Of a DNA stretch of 64,000 nucleotides, positions 10,237 to 22,000 are shown one piece after another; position 1 is the stretch's first letter; each line of letters starts with the position of its first letter. Source of the stretch: Phytopythium helicoides (Eukaryota > Oomycota > Peronosporomycetes > Pythiales > Pythiaceae); assembly GCA_024867545.1 (NCBI GenBank), contig JANFNE010000029.1:1-64000 (forward strand). The letters run 5' to 3'. The translations under genes and the position numbers were made by a program. The notes beneath the pieces are model-generated. The model saw only the letters and a list, made by a program, of their open reading frames with translations, searched no databases and was not told the DNA's origin.

Positions 10237-11373
10237 GGTGGCGGTCGAGACAGGCGGTCGGTGGCTTGTCTGGGAGGTGGCAAAAAGGAAAGTGGCGCCG
10301 AGGCGGGTCAAAGGCAACTCGGATCGACTTGGTTTCAGTATGGGCCGATTCAAAAGGCGGCGCGAAAAAACCTCAGAGAAAGGGCCTGGAAATCGCCATT
10401 TCGAGGGTCAAAGTAGCGATTTGGCGCCGACGAAGCGCCTTCTTGGTCTCGCCATCGACTCTGCAGACGATCACTCGATCGCTCGACCCGCGCGCTGCAA
10501 CCAGCTGGTCGTCAAGATACGGACGGACGGATGGACGGACGGTCTGGGTCTGGTTGAAGTGGCATGTAGCCATGATCACGAATCGTACCTAGTCGGATGT
10601 GGCGTGGAGGAGGGTGACGATGGGGTGTGACTCCATTTGAGCTTGAGCGACGTATGTGCCTTCTTCACGGCCTCAAGCAGCTGCGTTGGCGTGATTTGAC
10701 TATTATGAGATGATTTGAGCTCTCTTTGACTCGATGGAACAAAAGACGCGACTGTGTGAACGAATTGGAGACGCTCAAAAGGGTCAACGACTCGGATCAT
10801 ATCTTGCCACAGCGAGCACACTAAAGACTGAATTACTAGGTTTGTGCTACTCTTTCGCCAACTCTGGGCGTTCCCGAACAAGGATCGAGTCCTTGGCTTG
10901 TCGGGAGCCTCGTTTTATGCATGAACCGAGGCTCAAGTCGCTGCTAAAGCGAAAGACAGGCAGCTCATTTGTGGCGAGCTGACCATATTTACTTTTACGC
11001 CACATCCGACTAGGTACGATTCGTGATCATGGCTACATGCCACTTCAACCAGACCCAGACCGTCCGTCCGTCCGTCCGTCCGTCCGTCCGTATCTTGACG
11101 ACCAGCTGGTTGCAGCGCGCGTGTCGAGCGATCGAGTGATCGTCTGCAGAGTCGATGGCGAGACCAAGAAGGCGCTTCGTCGGCGCCAAATCGCTACTTT
11201 GACCCTCGAAATGGCGATTTCCAGGCCCTTTCTCTGAGGTTTTTTCGCGCCGCCTTTTGAATCGGCCCATACTGAAACCAAGTCGATCCGAGTTGCCTTT
11301 GACCCGCCTCGGCGCCACTTTCCTTTTTGCCACCTCCCAGACAAGCCACCGACCGCCTGTCTCGACCGCCACC
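10237..11373. promoter_or_regulatory. Shared centre between divergent copies 3 and 4
   Basis: Mirrored upstream segments around the loop. The CGTACCTAGTCGG motif (about 10584-10596) and its inverse (about 11005-11020) flank the loop, as in unit 1. (GGAC)n tracts differ between the arms. The promoter role is inferred from the divergent gene arrangement. Confidence 0.5.
10605..10997 (-). other. Palindrome loop, unit 2, inverted orientation
   Basis: Same 393-bp spacer as at 3564-3956 but reverse-complemented: it begins TGGAGGAGGGTGACGATGGG and ends GCTGACCATATTTACTTTTA. The flanking arm sequence is unchanged, so only the part inside the arms has flipped. Confidence 0.9.
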
Positions 11374-11779
11374 ATGAGCGCCGCTCTCGTCGCCCTCGCG
11401 CTGCTCACAGCCCTCGCCGTCGCCTGCTTCGCGGCGCTGCTGCTGCGCGCGCGCTCGCCCGTCGCCGTCCGCGCGCACTCGACGGCCTCGGCCTCCGTTT
11501 CGGCCTTTATCGCGGCCTCGAGCCACCCGAAGACGAGCCAGAGCCTCGCCGACGACCTCCACAAGGACCTGGCGGCACCAACCTCCGCGTCGGTCAAGCT
11601 CCAGGCCCTAGAAGAAGCTCAAGGCGAACAAGTCGACTCGACCGTCGACGAGAACGAACACACGACCGACGACGACGACTACTACAGCGACTCGGAGCGA
11701 CTCGCGTTCGAGCACGTCTACTGCTACAACCCTGGCGACGTGCCGTTCATGCTCGACGCGGACAGCACCCGCGCCAGCT

Positions 11780-11813
<34 letters not shown>

Positions 11814-12774
11814 GCACGACAACGACGACGACTACTACTACCACGGCGTCAACAACCACGGCGACTGCTGCGATCACGCCAGCGAATACACCAGCGACGC
11901 CTACGCCTCCTCGGAACTCGCCGAGGACGACTACGAAATCGAAATCGAAAACGAAATCGAAAACGAAAACGAAAACGAAAACGACGGCCTCGAGTACACC
12001 GACCTCGAGTGCGGCTCGTACGAGAGCGAAGAAGACGCCGACTCGGAGGACGGCGAGTACCTGCCAGTCCAGCGCAAGCTCAACTTCGACGACATCGACC
12101 TCGACGACGACGAGGATGACTTCTCGGAAGAAGACTCGTCGGAGTACTCGGACCGCTGCGAGTACGAAGAAGATGCGGACATGCCTGCCGAGACTGAAGT
12201 CGAGGACGTGTACAACATCAACTCCGAGTCGGAGTCCAACTTCGAGTCCGAGTCCGAGTCCGAGTCCGAGTCCGAGTCCGAGTCCAAGTCGGAGCCCGAG
12301 CCCGAGTCGAATGCGGCCCTGAACATGACGACAACAGCCACAGCCACCGCAACAGCTCAGTTGAAGTCTGCGGATGACTCCAGTGTGCCACGGTATGCAC
12401 GCTTCCTCGCTCGTAACAAGGCGGACCACGCTACCTCCCACACGGGTGGGGCCCTCCTCGCTCGCCTCCTGGAGCTCCAGCATCAGCGAGAGGAGCGGGA
12501 GTTCCAGCGCCAACACTTCGTATCTATGGGTCGGCGTCGCGAGGAGCAGGCGTCCAAGGCGATGGTCAAGGCCAAGGCGATGGCACAGTCGACACGGTCG
12601 ACACAGTTGACGCTTGTCGGCCAGAAGCCGGAAACGACCGTGAAGCGTTCCAATACTAGTGCCAGAGCTTACGTCAGTGCCAAGAACACACACAAGATCA
12701 AACCCAGTACAGCTACTACTGCTGCTCCTGCTCCTGCTCCTGCTCCTGCTGCTGTCCGCCCTCGCTGGCGCTGA
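11374..12774 (+). CDS. Acidic Asn-rich membrane-anchored protein, copy 4
   Basis: Paralogue in the right arm of palindrome 2; 466 residues from the ATG in GCCACCATG. It has the short hydrophobic segment. The middle carries copy-1 alleles (Asn run of 10, HDNDDDYYYHGVNN, and NHGDCCDH), although it lies in the arm position of copy 2. Private changes include Asn for Asp in the Ser-Glu repeat (SESESNFESE) and one extra Ala-Pro unit near the C terminus. It shares KRSNTSARAY with copies 5 and 6. Function is unknown. Confidence 0.7.
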
Positions 12775-13025
12775 GTTCAGTACTACTAGCATGTGTTCAA
12801 TAGTTCAAAAGTCAGTATTTACGAAGTAGGAATCAATCAATATGTGCTTCCTTCCATGTCAACCAGCATGCATGGCACATACGCACATACGCATGCATGC
12901 GTGTACAAATGCATGCATGCACGTATGCAGAAAGTCGAAAGTCACATCAAGCTATGGTAACAACAACAAATAAAAAAAAAAGAAGTGACGTGAACGTTGA
13001 CTCGCCTTCTTCCCTTTTGCTGTTT

Positions 13026-13060
<35 letters not shown>

Positions 13061-13384
13061 AGTTGTTGTTGTTTGATGTAGAGCAGCTCAGACAGATCGG
13101 TATGCGATTCCGTTGCGTGAAATATGGATCACTAGGCACGACGACGATGGATATGCAGGAAACGGTACATTATTGGCAGCGACAACAACGATCCAGTGAC
13201 ACACGCCTTGCACAACGCCACGAATGCCACACGAGGTAGTTGGTGAGTCGACGTGTCAGCGTAATATTTATGTTTGGAGCACTGTGTGGAGTACTGGTAG
13301 GACATTACCGGAGCCATATTCGCTCGGTCGATTGTACAGTACCCGAATGAAGCTGCTTTGGGGGATGAACAACGATACTATCGA
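12775..13384 (+). other. Distal arm of palindrome 2, 3' flank of copy 4
   Basis: Same non-coding content as 5773-6379: a GCATGC-rich block, poly-A, (GTT)n and the arm edge at 13328. No gene seen. Confidence 0.55.
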
Positions 13385-14581
13385 GATTAATGTGAAAGTA
13401 GACGAGTAAAGTGGTTAACGAGAGGCTGAGTCAGTCCACTTTCTCGCAGATCCTCAACAAAATTGTCACCAACTTCGCGATAGCCAAGCACATATGTGTA
13501 TTTTGCTGCGTTCGTGGACCCTTTGTTTGTCGTAACATGAACGTTTCTTAGACGCACCATGAAATTGCATGCTCTACCTGCAAGATTGACTCCATCCGTC
13601 ATTCGTTGGAACTCATTCAGCTTGACTTTCGAGACAGCGACCGCTCTGTGAGCAGGTAAATTGGCTTTGCCGTCATCAAACACGATATCCTCCTGATCAT
13701 TTGGTTGATGAGCTAGCTGGCAGCGATTTGTGACTGGCCAAGTGCAACCCTGGAATCCGTCAATGCGATGGGATTCTCATCGACAATCCGCACAGATGAA
13801 CGGACACTCGGAGTACTAGACGCAACGAGCCTGCGTCTGAGAGCTAGCATTTGGAGTTGACGCCGGCGGTCTTGGGTTTTGGGTGTTCATATCAGGCATT
13901 GTATTTTCAATTGATGTTGGTAAGAAGTGGCCGTAATACTTTTCACCACTTTGTAACCTGCGAGCACACGGGAAGGGTGCACCCGGATTTGTTTTGGCGA
14001 TTGACGTTGGCGCCAGCATTCGTGAGTGCATCCACGACCCATTCATGGAAGAACAAACAGACAAGATACAAAGCCGTGCGGTTGTCTTCGTTGTCGATAC
14101 TCGAAGTACTCTCAATATTCACACCGCTTTCAATTAGTGTGTTCACCACATCTTCATGGCCAAAACAAATTCAGCATACATGAGGGATGTCCACCCACAC
14201 TCATCAACTGCGTTCACATTTGCACCTGTGAGCACCCAAAATCATCCAAATCTGGATCGCAGAGAGATCTCCGATCTGATCTGTGGAGTGTAAATTCATT
14301 TTGTTAGTGCGTACAGTGATTACTTCGAGGTTACTGCCACGAAGATTGACTGGACTGATGTTTCCGTTCTTCTTTTCATAGCCTCCACCGCGATCTCACT
14401 ATTCTTTGCAATACTACCAATTGTCTGAACAATGGTTTGACCATTCTGACCACTTGCATTTCTCGATTGAGTATCAGCTCCAGACTCGACTGGAATGCAC
14501 ACGACTCCACAATGTCCGTTTGAGGCACCCAGCATCAATGGAGTTATTCCACTCGCACTAATCGCCTCAAATCCAGCATCG
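13385..14581 (-). pseudogene. Broken ankyrin gene, flank copy B, interrupted by LINE
   Basis: Near-identical to 6380-7587, including the single remaining C-terminal module (13683-13387) and the frame-shifted ankyrin repeats. It is cut at 14581 by the LINE; the continuation resumes at 24089. It shares the GQNGQT insertion and the 'SIDNEDNRTALYL' form with the third copy near 30458-31104, so copies B and C are closer to each other than to copy A. Confidence 0.8.
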
Positions 14582-14719
14582 ATCCACTTTCAATTTTGCC
14601 GCCCCGCAGACACGTGGCCGCCCCGCTCGACTAGGTACGACTCGACACGGGATTGAAAGCATAGTACCCAAGACCTGGCATACCAAGTCCAAGTCACAGC
14701 CTCTATTAGAAGCACCAAC
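14582..14719 (+). promoter_or_regulatory. LINE 5' UTR with promoter-like motif
   Basis: A GC-rich 138-bp leader. It contains CGACTAGGTACGACTCG at 14628-14644, the same core motif found at the palindrome centres and upstream of the MaoC gene. The internal promoter role is inferred. Confidence 0.45.
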
Positions 14720-17700
14720 ATGGAGAACCTCCCCGCACCTGCAGCGGCGACCGCTGCAGCAGGAGATAACGGGAGAGAGCCCCCTCCCAACCCACGACCG
14801 CCCGACACGCTGGAAGAGCAAGTGGAGTCGCCGGATGCATTCGACGACATTCCGCTAGCACAACCCGACGTCGAACCGGGCGCCCAAGAGGACGACGGCG
14901 CCCAAGAGGACAACGGCGCCAAAGACGACACCAGCCCCCACACACAGTCGGAGCATGGGTCGGATTGTACTGTGGAGAACGCATCCATCACCGATATGGA
15001 AGTGGACCCTCCAGAACCAGAAGCCGTCTTCGCAGAGCTTGTTGCAACAGGAACCAGAACTAGGGCAGCGCGACCCAAATTCTGGAAAGAACAAGTTCAG
15101 TTCTTGTTTGCCGAAACGTACAACAAGCTCCGCTTTGACCCGTCAAAAATCACTCAATCCATGAGCAACTACCCGACCCTAGATAAAAAGGAGCTGGAAG
15201 TGTTATACGAGGCCGTCCTGGTGATTGGAACCCTCCCAGACAATCAGTATCAGAAGTGGAGAAACCTTGTCACAGACGGTTGCCGTTCGCTAACCAAGTC
15301 CACATGGCCGCTCGCAAAGATTCTGAGCGGGCGCCTGGGGAGAGCTCAAATTGAAAGCATGCCGGTCACCTCACCCTGGGGAAACCCTGACTCCCAGAAA
15401 GGGGCTAGCAGTTCTGAGACCGCCGCCGCAGCAAGCGATCAAGGCGAATTCCAATTCAGCAAAAGTGCCTATACAGAGACGGAGATTGCAGAGATGAGGG
15501 CAACATGTGAACAGGCCTTTGGACTACCCGAGACTCACCGCCCAGCAACAGATCTGGAGGTGAAAATAGTGTTGGGGATGGTCCATGGTCACATCGTTAG
15601 TTGCAAACTACCGCAATTCATCAAAAGGATTTTGAACACCGACCAACGCTCACGTCTGCGCAACACCATCCGTGCTCAAGTCGAGGGAGAGTTGATAATG
15701 AACCTGACTGACGATCTACGCATGTATGCTTTCAACCAAACGACCCATCGGCTGATGGACATCGTGGCTGTAGCATCAGCAAAGCAGATGGGAAGCAACC
15801 CCGTACTAGCAGAAATGATCAAGGCAGTGAAAACCGTAAGTTACAACGTAGACGATCACGCAGTTCATCTCTACTTCAAGACACGCCAGCAAGCAGCGCG
15901 TTACGAAGGGATGCTGGTTCCATTCCGCCACCGCAAGCTCAAGCTGATAAACGCGCATCCAGAAGTGGAGACAGATTCGCAAACGCAAGATATCTGGCAA
16001 CGACAGCGGACCCCGGACGGAATTGCCAACAAATCCACACGCCGGCAGTACAGGATGCTTCTGATTAACATCTCGAGGTTTGTTGATACCCAGGCAATAG
16101 CTCAATACGTCAGAGCAAAGACGGATGTCCCGTTCGAATTGGATGAAATGGATTCGGGTGGGCCAACTGCGGTAGACTCGGTGACGTGGGAAATCGTCTT
16201 CCACATTCCAGGTTGCCCTGATTTCTTCAAAGACAAGACGAGAATGAGCTGGTTTGGAACAGTGATCATTATTCATCACACGGGGCAATCCAAGAGGCAA
16301 CCGTGCTTAGCGTGCGGAAGTACGGCACACGCGGGATGCGAGCCATCACAAGCTCAGCTGGACAAAGTTACTATTGTAGTGGGAGAAACTGACCGAGCCC
16401 TGCTTCCGCCCAAGCCCACAACCTACTCCTCAGAAAGTGACCTTACCAAGGCACTTCTGGGGCAGGAAAAAGACGAAGACGTTCCAAAGGCACCGTCAGT
16501 ACTAACAAGCGCGGCCGATAAACAGTCAACCGGAAACCAAGGAGCGAGTGCACAAAGCAGCAGCTCGAGCACTGGCGAGACGATCGCAGTAACGAACCAG
16601 ACTACAATAGGGCAACATGTGAACGAGAGCAAACCAAGATCCCAGAAACTAAGCAATGCAGAAGACTCAAACGAGACCAGCTCAATGGCAGCTACAGTAC
16701 AGCAAACTGGAACTCCCGCCGCGGGGGAGAGAGTAGCAAAGAAGCCATCGCAATGGCAGGTCAAACTCTCCAAGAAGGCAAAGAAAACAGGAGCAGTCAA
16801 AGCTCCAAAAGCGTGGGAAGGAAGGACAGCGAGAGCGCAACGCGCATTAACCTACTCGGGATCGAGTGACGAAGCGGTCGAAGCAAAACAGGCCCAGCCA
16901 GCAACCATTCTTCAACCGGCGCGAGACAAGCCAACCTTTAACCCGATAATCGACGATCAAAATATATCACGGTGGGTGAAGCTGATGAGCAAAACAAGAG
17001 AATCTCTCCTCACAGAGGACAAGCGTGATACAAATACATCAAACAAGTGGATCCAAGCAGATACAACAATCGACTTGGAAGATTACCCTTCTGATCTGAA
17101 GTTAGTGTGCAAGGCAGCAGGCTTGGTGGAGACGGAAGTGCCCCGAACCGGAAACTGTCAATACTACGCTGTATGCCTGGGTCTTCTACAGCAACCACTG
17201 TCAAAAACGAATTCGGCAACATTGAAAAGATCATCAGAGGAGCTGAAGACAGGAATCAAAGCTGCCGCCTATCGGAACTTTGAACTACACTTTCCGAAAG
17301 GAACTTGGGCTGCACCTCTGGACATGCTCGGACGAGGCATCCCGAATCTCACTGATAGAGAATTGGTGCAGGCTTACCGCCATTACTTTGCAGACATTGC
17401 GCAAAGCTCTTCGGAACTGCACCACACACTGGAAAAAGATGTATGGGGCAATTCCGACACGCTGCGTATGGCATCATACCTGCTAAACGAGCCGATATTT
17501 GTAGTCGGACAAGAAGCAAAGTCAAAACTCTCCTTCACCATCTTAAAACCAGTGACTATCGAGCGCTACAAGCTACCCTACCAAACCGCGAACCATTTCG
17601 TAGTCAATGGAAAGCAATGGGTAGCCGGAGTAAGAGCGACAGCGCATGAGGCCAAACAAAGGAAGCGCAAAGCCCCGATTGTGTTGTACTTCAGCAATGC

Positions 17701-19033
17701 GCATTATACCGCGTTGTTGAGCCAACAATCGCTCGAGACCACCGCCAAGTTGGCAGATTCTTCGCTGGCAGCGTACCGGCCGCGAGCCGACAAAACAGCT
17801 ACGGACTTGAACACTGATGTGGATATGACGGACATCAATGCTGAAGATTATGTCAAGCCAGGCTTTGACGCTAGTGACGAAGCGGAGGCAATGCGGGAGG
17901 AGGACTCGAACTCTGACGACAACCTTTGGGACCCTGCAGAATTCCAAGGGGACGAAGAGGAGCTGTTCAAGCAAGTCACCCAGCCCAAAGTAGCACACAA
18001 TGACCAACTTCAATTATTCGAGATACTGAAGCACGGGGGATCACGCCTGCAGGAGCTCGTGTCGTTCATGCCGGAAGGATATGACAAGTTGAGCCGAAAG
18101 GCACAACAGGAACTCGGAAAGCTTGATCTGCAAGACTCTGAGGCGGTCCGACAATGGCAGCAAAGACACAGTATCTCACTCCCTGTCCTCAAAGGATGGA
18201 AGGCAAAAGTAGAAGAATGGTTATCACAATCTCAATCGAGTGCACCGGCGGACGACAGCTCGAGCGAAGCGAGTGGATTCTCACAAGAAAGAAAGAGAGT
18301 GAATATGGAATTGGGAGGGACTATCACAACCAGGTCTTCAAGCAAAGTAAACCGAGGTTGTAATTGGGACAGCTTCGAACAAGGATGGGACCAAAAAACG
18401 CTGGGTCCTTTCCCGACGCTGCAAGCACCAAGGCAACACTGGATATCAGCAGTAGGAACAGCTCCTGACGTAGTGTTAGCACTGATCAGGCAACTGTCGT
18501 CGCCGGCTGAAATCCTGGGAAGATTGACAGATACAATTTGTGTGGCATGGACAGACCAATGGAGACAAGCACATTACGAATACGTCAGAAGGGGTCTACG
18601 TAGGACGACTACCGACAATCAAGTGCAATCCCTCCTCGACACAATCGAAGTCGACTTATCTAAGAGTTCGCCAATAGAGAGATACAACGCCGTCAGTAAA
18701 CATTGGAGCAAGTGGCGCTCAATCAAATATGCAAACTCGACGAACGTGAGACTATGCGACCCATCCAACGCAACAGCAAGCAGCAAGCATCTGCTGTGTG
18801 CCCTAGTCTACGCAGAATTCATCCAAACTTTGCTGGACAGCAGCGCTATGAACGATCAAGATACCTCTTCAGCAATAATCAATCACGTGAGGCTTATGCA
18901 TCGTTTACCGGATTACAAGAAGCGAGTGAACAAAGCTTTCAGAGACGACAACTGGCCGCTGATTGAAAACTTTTTCACATCACTGAAGGCACCGCCAAGC
19001 CAATTGGCAGAGTCCGATGATGATCAATTCTAA
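14720..19033 (+). CDS. LINE ORF1 protein with OTU-like protease domain
   Basis: A 1437-residue protein, long for a LINE ORF1. The N-terminal ~95 residues are acidic and low in complexity. A shortened zinc-knuckle-like cluster is visible: C529, C532, H537, C540 (CLACGSTAHAGC). Residues of about 540-740 are Ser/Thr/Lys-rich. Residues of about 800-1000 resemble an OTU cysteine protease: GNCQYYAV with the candidate nucleophile C813, and AHYTALL with candidate His995. The position usually Asp in the DGNC motif is Thr here. OTU enzymes cleave ubiquitin or ubiquitin-like conjugates; in this element it might process a polyprotein or remove ubiquitin from the RNP, which is inference. The C-terminal third is unassigned. 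The stop codon overlaps the ORF2 start by 17 nt. Confidence 0.85.
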   Translation: MENLPAPAAATAAAGDNGREPPPNPRPPDTLEEQVESPDAFDDIPLAQPDVEPGAQEDDGAQEDNGAKDDTSPHTQSEHGSDCTVENASITDMEVDPPEPEAVFAELVATGTRTRAARPKFWKEQVQFLFAETYNKLRFDPSKITQSMSNYPTLDKKELEVLYEAVLVIGTLPDNQYQKWRNLVTDGCRSLTKSTWPLAKILSGRLGRAQIESMPVTSPWGNPDSQKGASSSETAAAASDQGEFQFSKSAYTETEIAEMRATCEQAFGLPETHRPATDLEVKIVLGMVHGHIVSCKLPQFIKRILNTDQRSRLRNTIRAQVEGELIMNLTDDLRMYAFNQTTHRLMDIVAVASAKQMGSNPVLAEMIKAVKTVSYNVDDHAVHLYFKTRQQAARYEGMLVPFRHRKLKLINAHPEVETDSQTQDIWQRQRTPDGIANKSTRRQYRMLLINISRFVDTQAIAQYVRAKTDVPFELDEMDSGGPTAVDSVTWEIVFHIPGCPDFFKDKTRMSWFGTVIIIHHTGQSKRQPCLACGSTAHAGCEPSQAQLDKVTIVVGETDRALLPPKPTTYSSESDLTKALLGQEKDEDVPKAPSVLTSAADKQSTGNQGASAQSSSSSTGETIAVTNQTTIGQHVNESKPRSQKLSNAEDSNETSSMAATVQQTGTPAAGERVAKKPSQWQVKLSKKAKKTGAVKAPKAWEGRTARAQRALTYSGSSDEAVEAKQAQPATILQPARDKPTFNPIIDDQNISRWVKLMSKTRESLLTEDKRDTNTSNKWIQADTTIDLEDYPSDLKLVCKAAGLVETEVPRTGNCQYYAVCLGLLQQPLSKTNSATLKRSSEELKTGIKAAAYRNFELHFPKGTWAAPLDMLGRGIPNLTDRELVQAYRHYFADIAQSSSELHHTLEKDVWGNSDTLRMASYLLNEPIFVVGQEAKSKLSFTILKPVTIERYKLPYQTANHFVVNGKQWVAGVRATAHEAKQRKRKAPIVLYFSNAHYTALLSQQSLETTAKLADSSLAAYRPRADKTATDLNTDVDMTDINAEDYVKPGFDASDEAEAMREEDSNSDDNLWDPAEFQGDEEELFKQVTQPKVAHNDQLQLFEILKHGGSRLQELVSFMPEGYDKLSRKAQQELGKLDLQDSEAVRQWQQRHSISLPVLKGWKAKVEEWLSQSQSSAPADDSSSEASGFSQERKRVNMELGGTITTRSSSKVNRGCNWDSFEQGWDQKTLGPFPTLQAPRQHWISAVGTAPDVVLALIRQLSSPAEILGRLTDTICVAWTDQWRQAHYEYVRRGLRRTTTDNQVQSLLDTIEVDLSKSSPIERYNAVSKHWSKWRSIKYANSTNVRLCDPSNATASSKHLLCALVYAEFIQTLLDSSAMNDQDTSSAIINHVRLMHRLPDYKKRVNKAFRDDNWPLIENFFTSLKAPPSQLAESDDDQF

Positions 19034-22000
19034 CTGGGTGGACGCGCTGCTCCCGCCAAAGGAGTTGGCAACCGAGCCAGAAGATTTATATACTTCACTG
19101 CTGAGCACAGAACTCTCCTACTATGAGAGTAGACAGAGACGGAAGCATAGTAAACTACACAACCGACTGCGTATAATATCCCAAAACGTTCGGGGATTCA
19201 AGAAAGAGCGGCGACGACAATGGCTGAGTGCATGGCGCCACGCACATCCCCGACAATCCCCGGACATCATATTTGTGCAAGAAACACACGTACGGTCCCA
19301 AGAGGAAAGCGATCAACTTGAAGAGGAATGGCAACGCTTATGGCAAGTCGAGGACACAACTGTGCGATGGACTTATTGGAGCATCAACCAAGAGGCCGCA
19401 GGTGGGGTGGGGATCTTGATAAATCCTCAAAAATGCGGGGTGGTCGAGGCATATAGCAGCATCACATGGACTCACCAACGGATCTTTGTAAAGTGTAACG
19501 GAATCATACTTGCCAACATTTATGCGCCACGAGATGCTGGAGCCAAGAACAAGCTTTACAGAGAGCTACGGCATCAGCTCGGAACAACCACATTACCTAT
19601 GATAGTAGGAGGGGATTTCAACTGTGTGCTAAGTCCCAGGGAAGACCGTATAGTCAATGGAAAACCAGGAGAAGGGGGTTCAGAATGCTCAGAGTTAGGG
19701 AGGACGGTCACGGGCCTCAACTTAGTGGATGCATGTGACGTGCTCAAGGCAAAAGATCCACCATTACTCGCGGCTCCGACAGAGCATTTCACGTACTGGA
19801 GGAGACGAAGTGCGAGTCGAATCGACAGATTTTATGTCAGTGCGGAAATTGCCCCGGAGGTGCAATGGCTGGCAGCAAAACTGCCACCTCTGCAATCAGA
19901 CCACCAAGAAATCGGACTTGAACTTTCCAAAGGATCGCACCGACCTCAACGTGCACGAGCACCATGCGTCTACCCGGTGAGAACAGACAAACCGAGACTG
20001 GTATCATCTCACATTGCTGCTCGACTAGAAGATTGCGCTGATCCGCAAACTGCTGGCAACTGGGATGAGTTCGCAAGGAAATCAGCGCAAATAATAACAT
20101 TGACTGGCCGCAAGGATAGAAAACGACGAAGAGACAGAAAGAGACAGATGCTCCGGCATCAGTCGGAGATTTCACGCACGCGGGATAACCTTCTTAAGCT
20201 GGCAGTGCAAGCATCGGCATGGAAGAACGCAGTGTCAAGAGGCAGATTCCAAGAGGACGATCAAAGTTATGTCAAGAAGCTATACAAAAGGACGTCTCTG
20301 TGGAGCTCAGATCAAACAATCAGTTTTCTTTGCCCATCAGCGGGGGGCAATTTTTGCCACTCAATGCCCATAGAAGAACAAATGGCCAAGGAATGGGACC
20401 CAATTCTGGGCCAAACGCATCGCCGAACAAATTCGAAGCAAATCCGATCAGAGCTGAAGAGTTACGCTTGCATCCCGGCCGAGCGCCTAGTGTCGGATGA
20501 AGACAACGAAGCGCTCATGTCTCCAATCACTGAAGAGGAGATGTACAAAGCGGTACGGAGTCTCAGCAGAGACAAAGGAGGAGGGCTGGACGGGCTCAAC
20601 AACGACTTCTTCAAGGATTTCGCGCCAGAGTTGATTCCAAAACTTCTACCGGTGTTAAACGACATTCTGAATGGAGCAGAACCCCCAGAGACCTTCCTAG
20701 AAGCACTGGTGATTCCTCTAAGAAAGAAAGGAGACTCATCTAACGCAATGGACTACCGACCGATCATGTTGTTGGCAACCAGCTACAAACTACTCTCCAA
20801 GGTGTTAGCGACAAGGCTGCAAAAATTTCTCCACAAGCTGATAGGATCTCAGCAGCAAGGATTCGTACGAGGACGACAGCTACGGCACGCAGTCACTCTC
20901 ATGATGGCACAACTCGATGACACATTTCACGACCCGGACGTGGGAATCGACGACGCACCCGCGGTATTGCTATTAGATTTCTTCAAGGCATACGATACTC
21001 TGGATCGAGAATATCTGTTAGAACTGCTAGTGCAATACAACTTCAGCCCACGGTTCGTAAGTCTAATTGCAAGGACACACACTGGAACGACAGCTAAATT
21101 CTCGGTGAATGGAAGATTGTCGAAGCCTCACCCAGTTAAATCAGGAATTCGCCAAGGATGCCCGTTAGCTCCGCTACTATTTCTTCTTGGGGTAGAGCCT
21201 CTGTCACTAGCAATTAAACAGCACTTCGAGCTGCTGAATGGACAGGAGAAGACACAACACAATGCTGAACGCCCTCAGGGTCAGTCACTGCAACCACCAA
21301 AAGCGGGGCTATCCGCTTTTGTAGATGATACAGCAATTGCAATACCAGCAGGAAGAACTCTCCCGGGAGTGCTAAGATGTGTCCAGCGGTTTGGAGATCT
21401 ATCGGGTCTCAGGGCTCAACCGGAGAAGAGTCACTACATCTGCCTCAATAGTGCAGTGCATCAAAAGGCGCACCACGGAGTACCGTTTGTTGAGCCTGGA
21501 AGCACAGTACGGTATCTAGGAGTGGAGCTGGGAACTGGAGAGATGCAAACAATTAACTGGTCGAGAAGACTAACAGCTATTACTGTCCGCCTCGCATTGG
21601 CCGCGAAGTTAAAGCTCAGTGTGATCGACAAAGTCACTCTCCTCAACACGATCATGTTGCCGTCGGTACTCTTCACGGCATCTTTCATCCCACCACCAAC
21701 GTCAATTCTGACAAAGCTAAAAAATATACAGAAAAACTTCTTGTGGAAAGGATCCCTCGAGACAAGCGGATCCAGACACAAAATCAACCCTGCTCTAGTT
21801 TTCATACCGAAGGAAGCGGGCGGCTTAGGACTGATCGACATCAGTATCGCGTTGAGGTTACAGAGTATCAAGCACGCAACTGAATGGCTGAACTCTCCAC
21901 CGTCGCGTTTCACTAACGCATGGCATTACCTAAGATCAAAGGACCAAACACAGACAACTAATACGTCGATATCACCGCAACACCCAGCACCGAAGAGGAA

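Larger units (their letters stand above)
8295..13328. repeat. Giant palindrome, unit 2
   Basis: The core runs from ACCGGGCGAA (8295) to TTCGCTCGGT (13328), 5,034 bp, with the same internal order as unit 1. Its left flank is the 7706-8294 segment rather than an ankyrin body, as in unit 3. Its loop is inverted relative to units 1 and 3. Confidence 0.9.
7588..14581 (+). repeat. 7.0-kb tandem segment, copy T2
   Basis: Equivalent landmarks recur at 7,005-bp spacing. For instance, the right palindrome edge plus ankyrin flank after 6300 matches that after 13305. The segment is left flank, palindrome, then right flank. After subtracting the LINE, the next copy (24104-31104) has the same spacing. A final left-flank copy runs from about 31105 to 31790 before similarity fades. 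Confidence 0.85.

Noticed and set aside
15806..16300. Minus-strand frames within LINE ORF1 and ORF2
   Set aside because: Shadows of long intact LINE ORFs.
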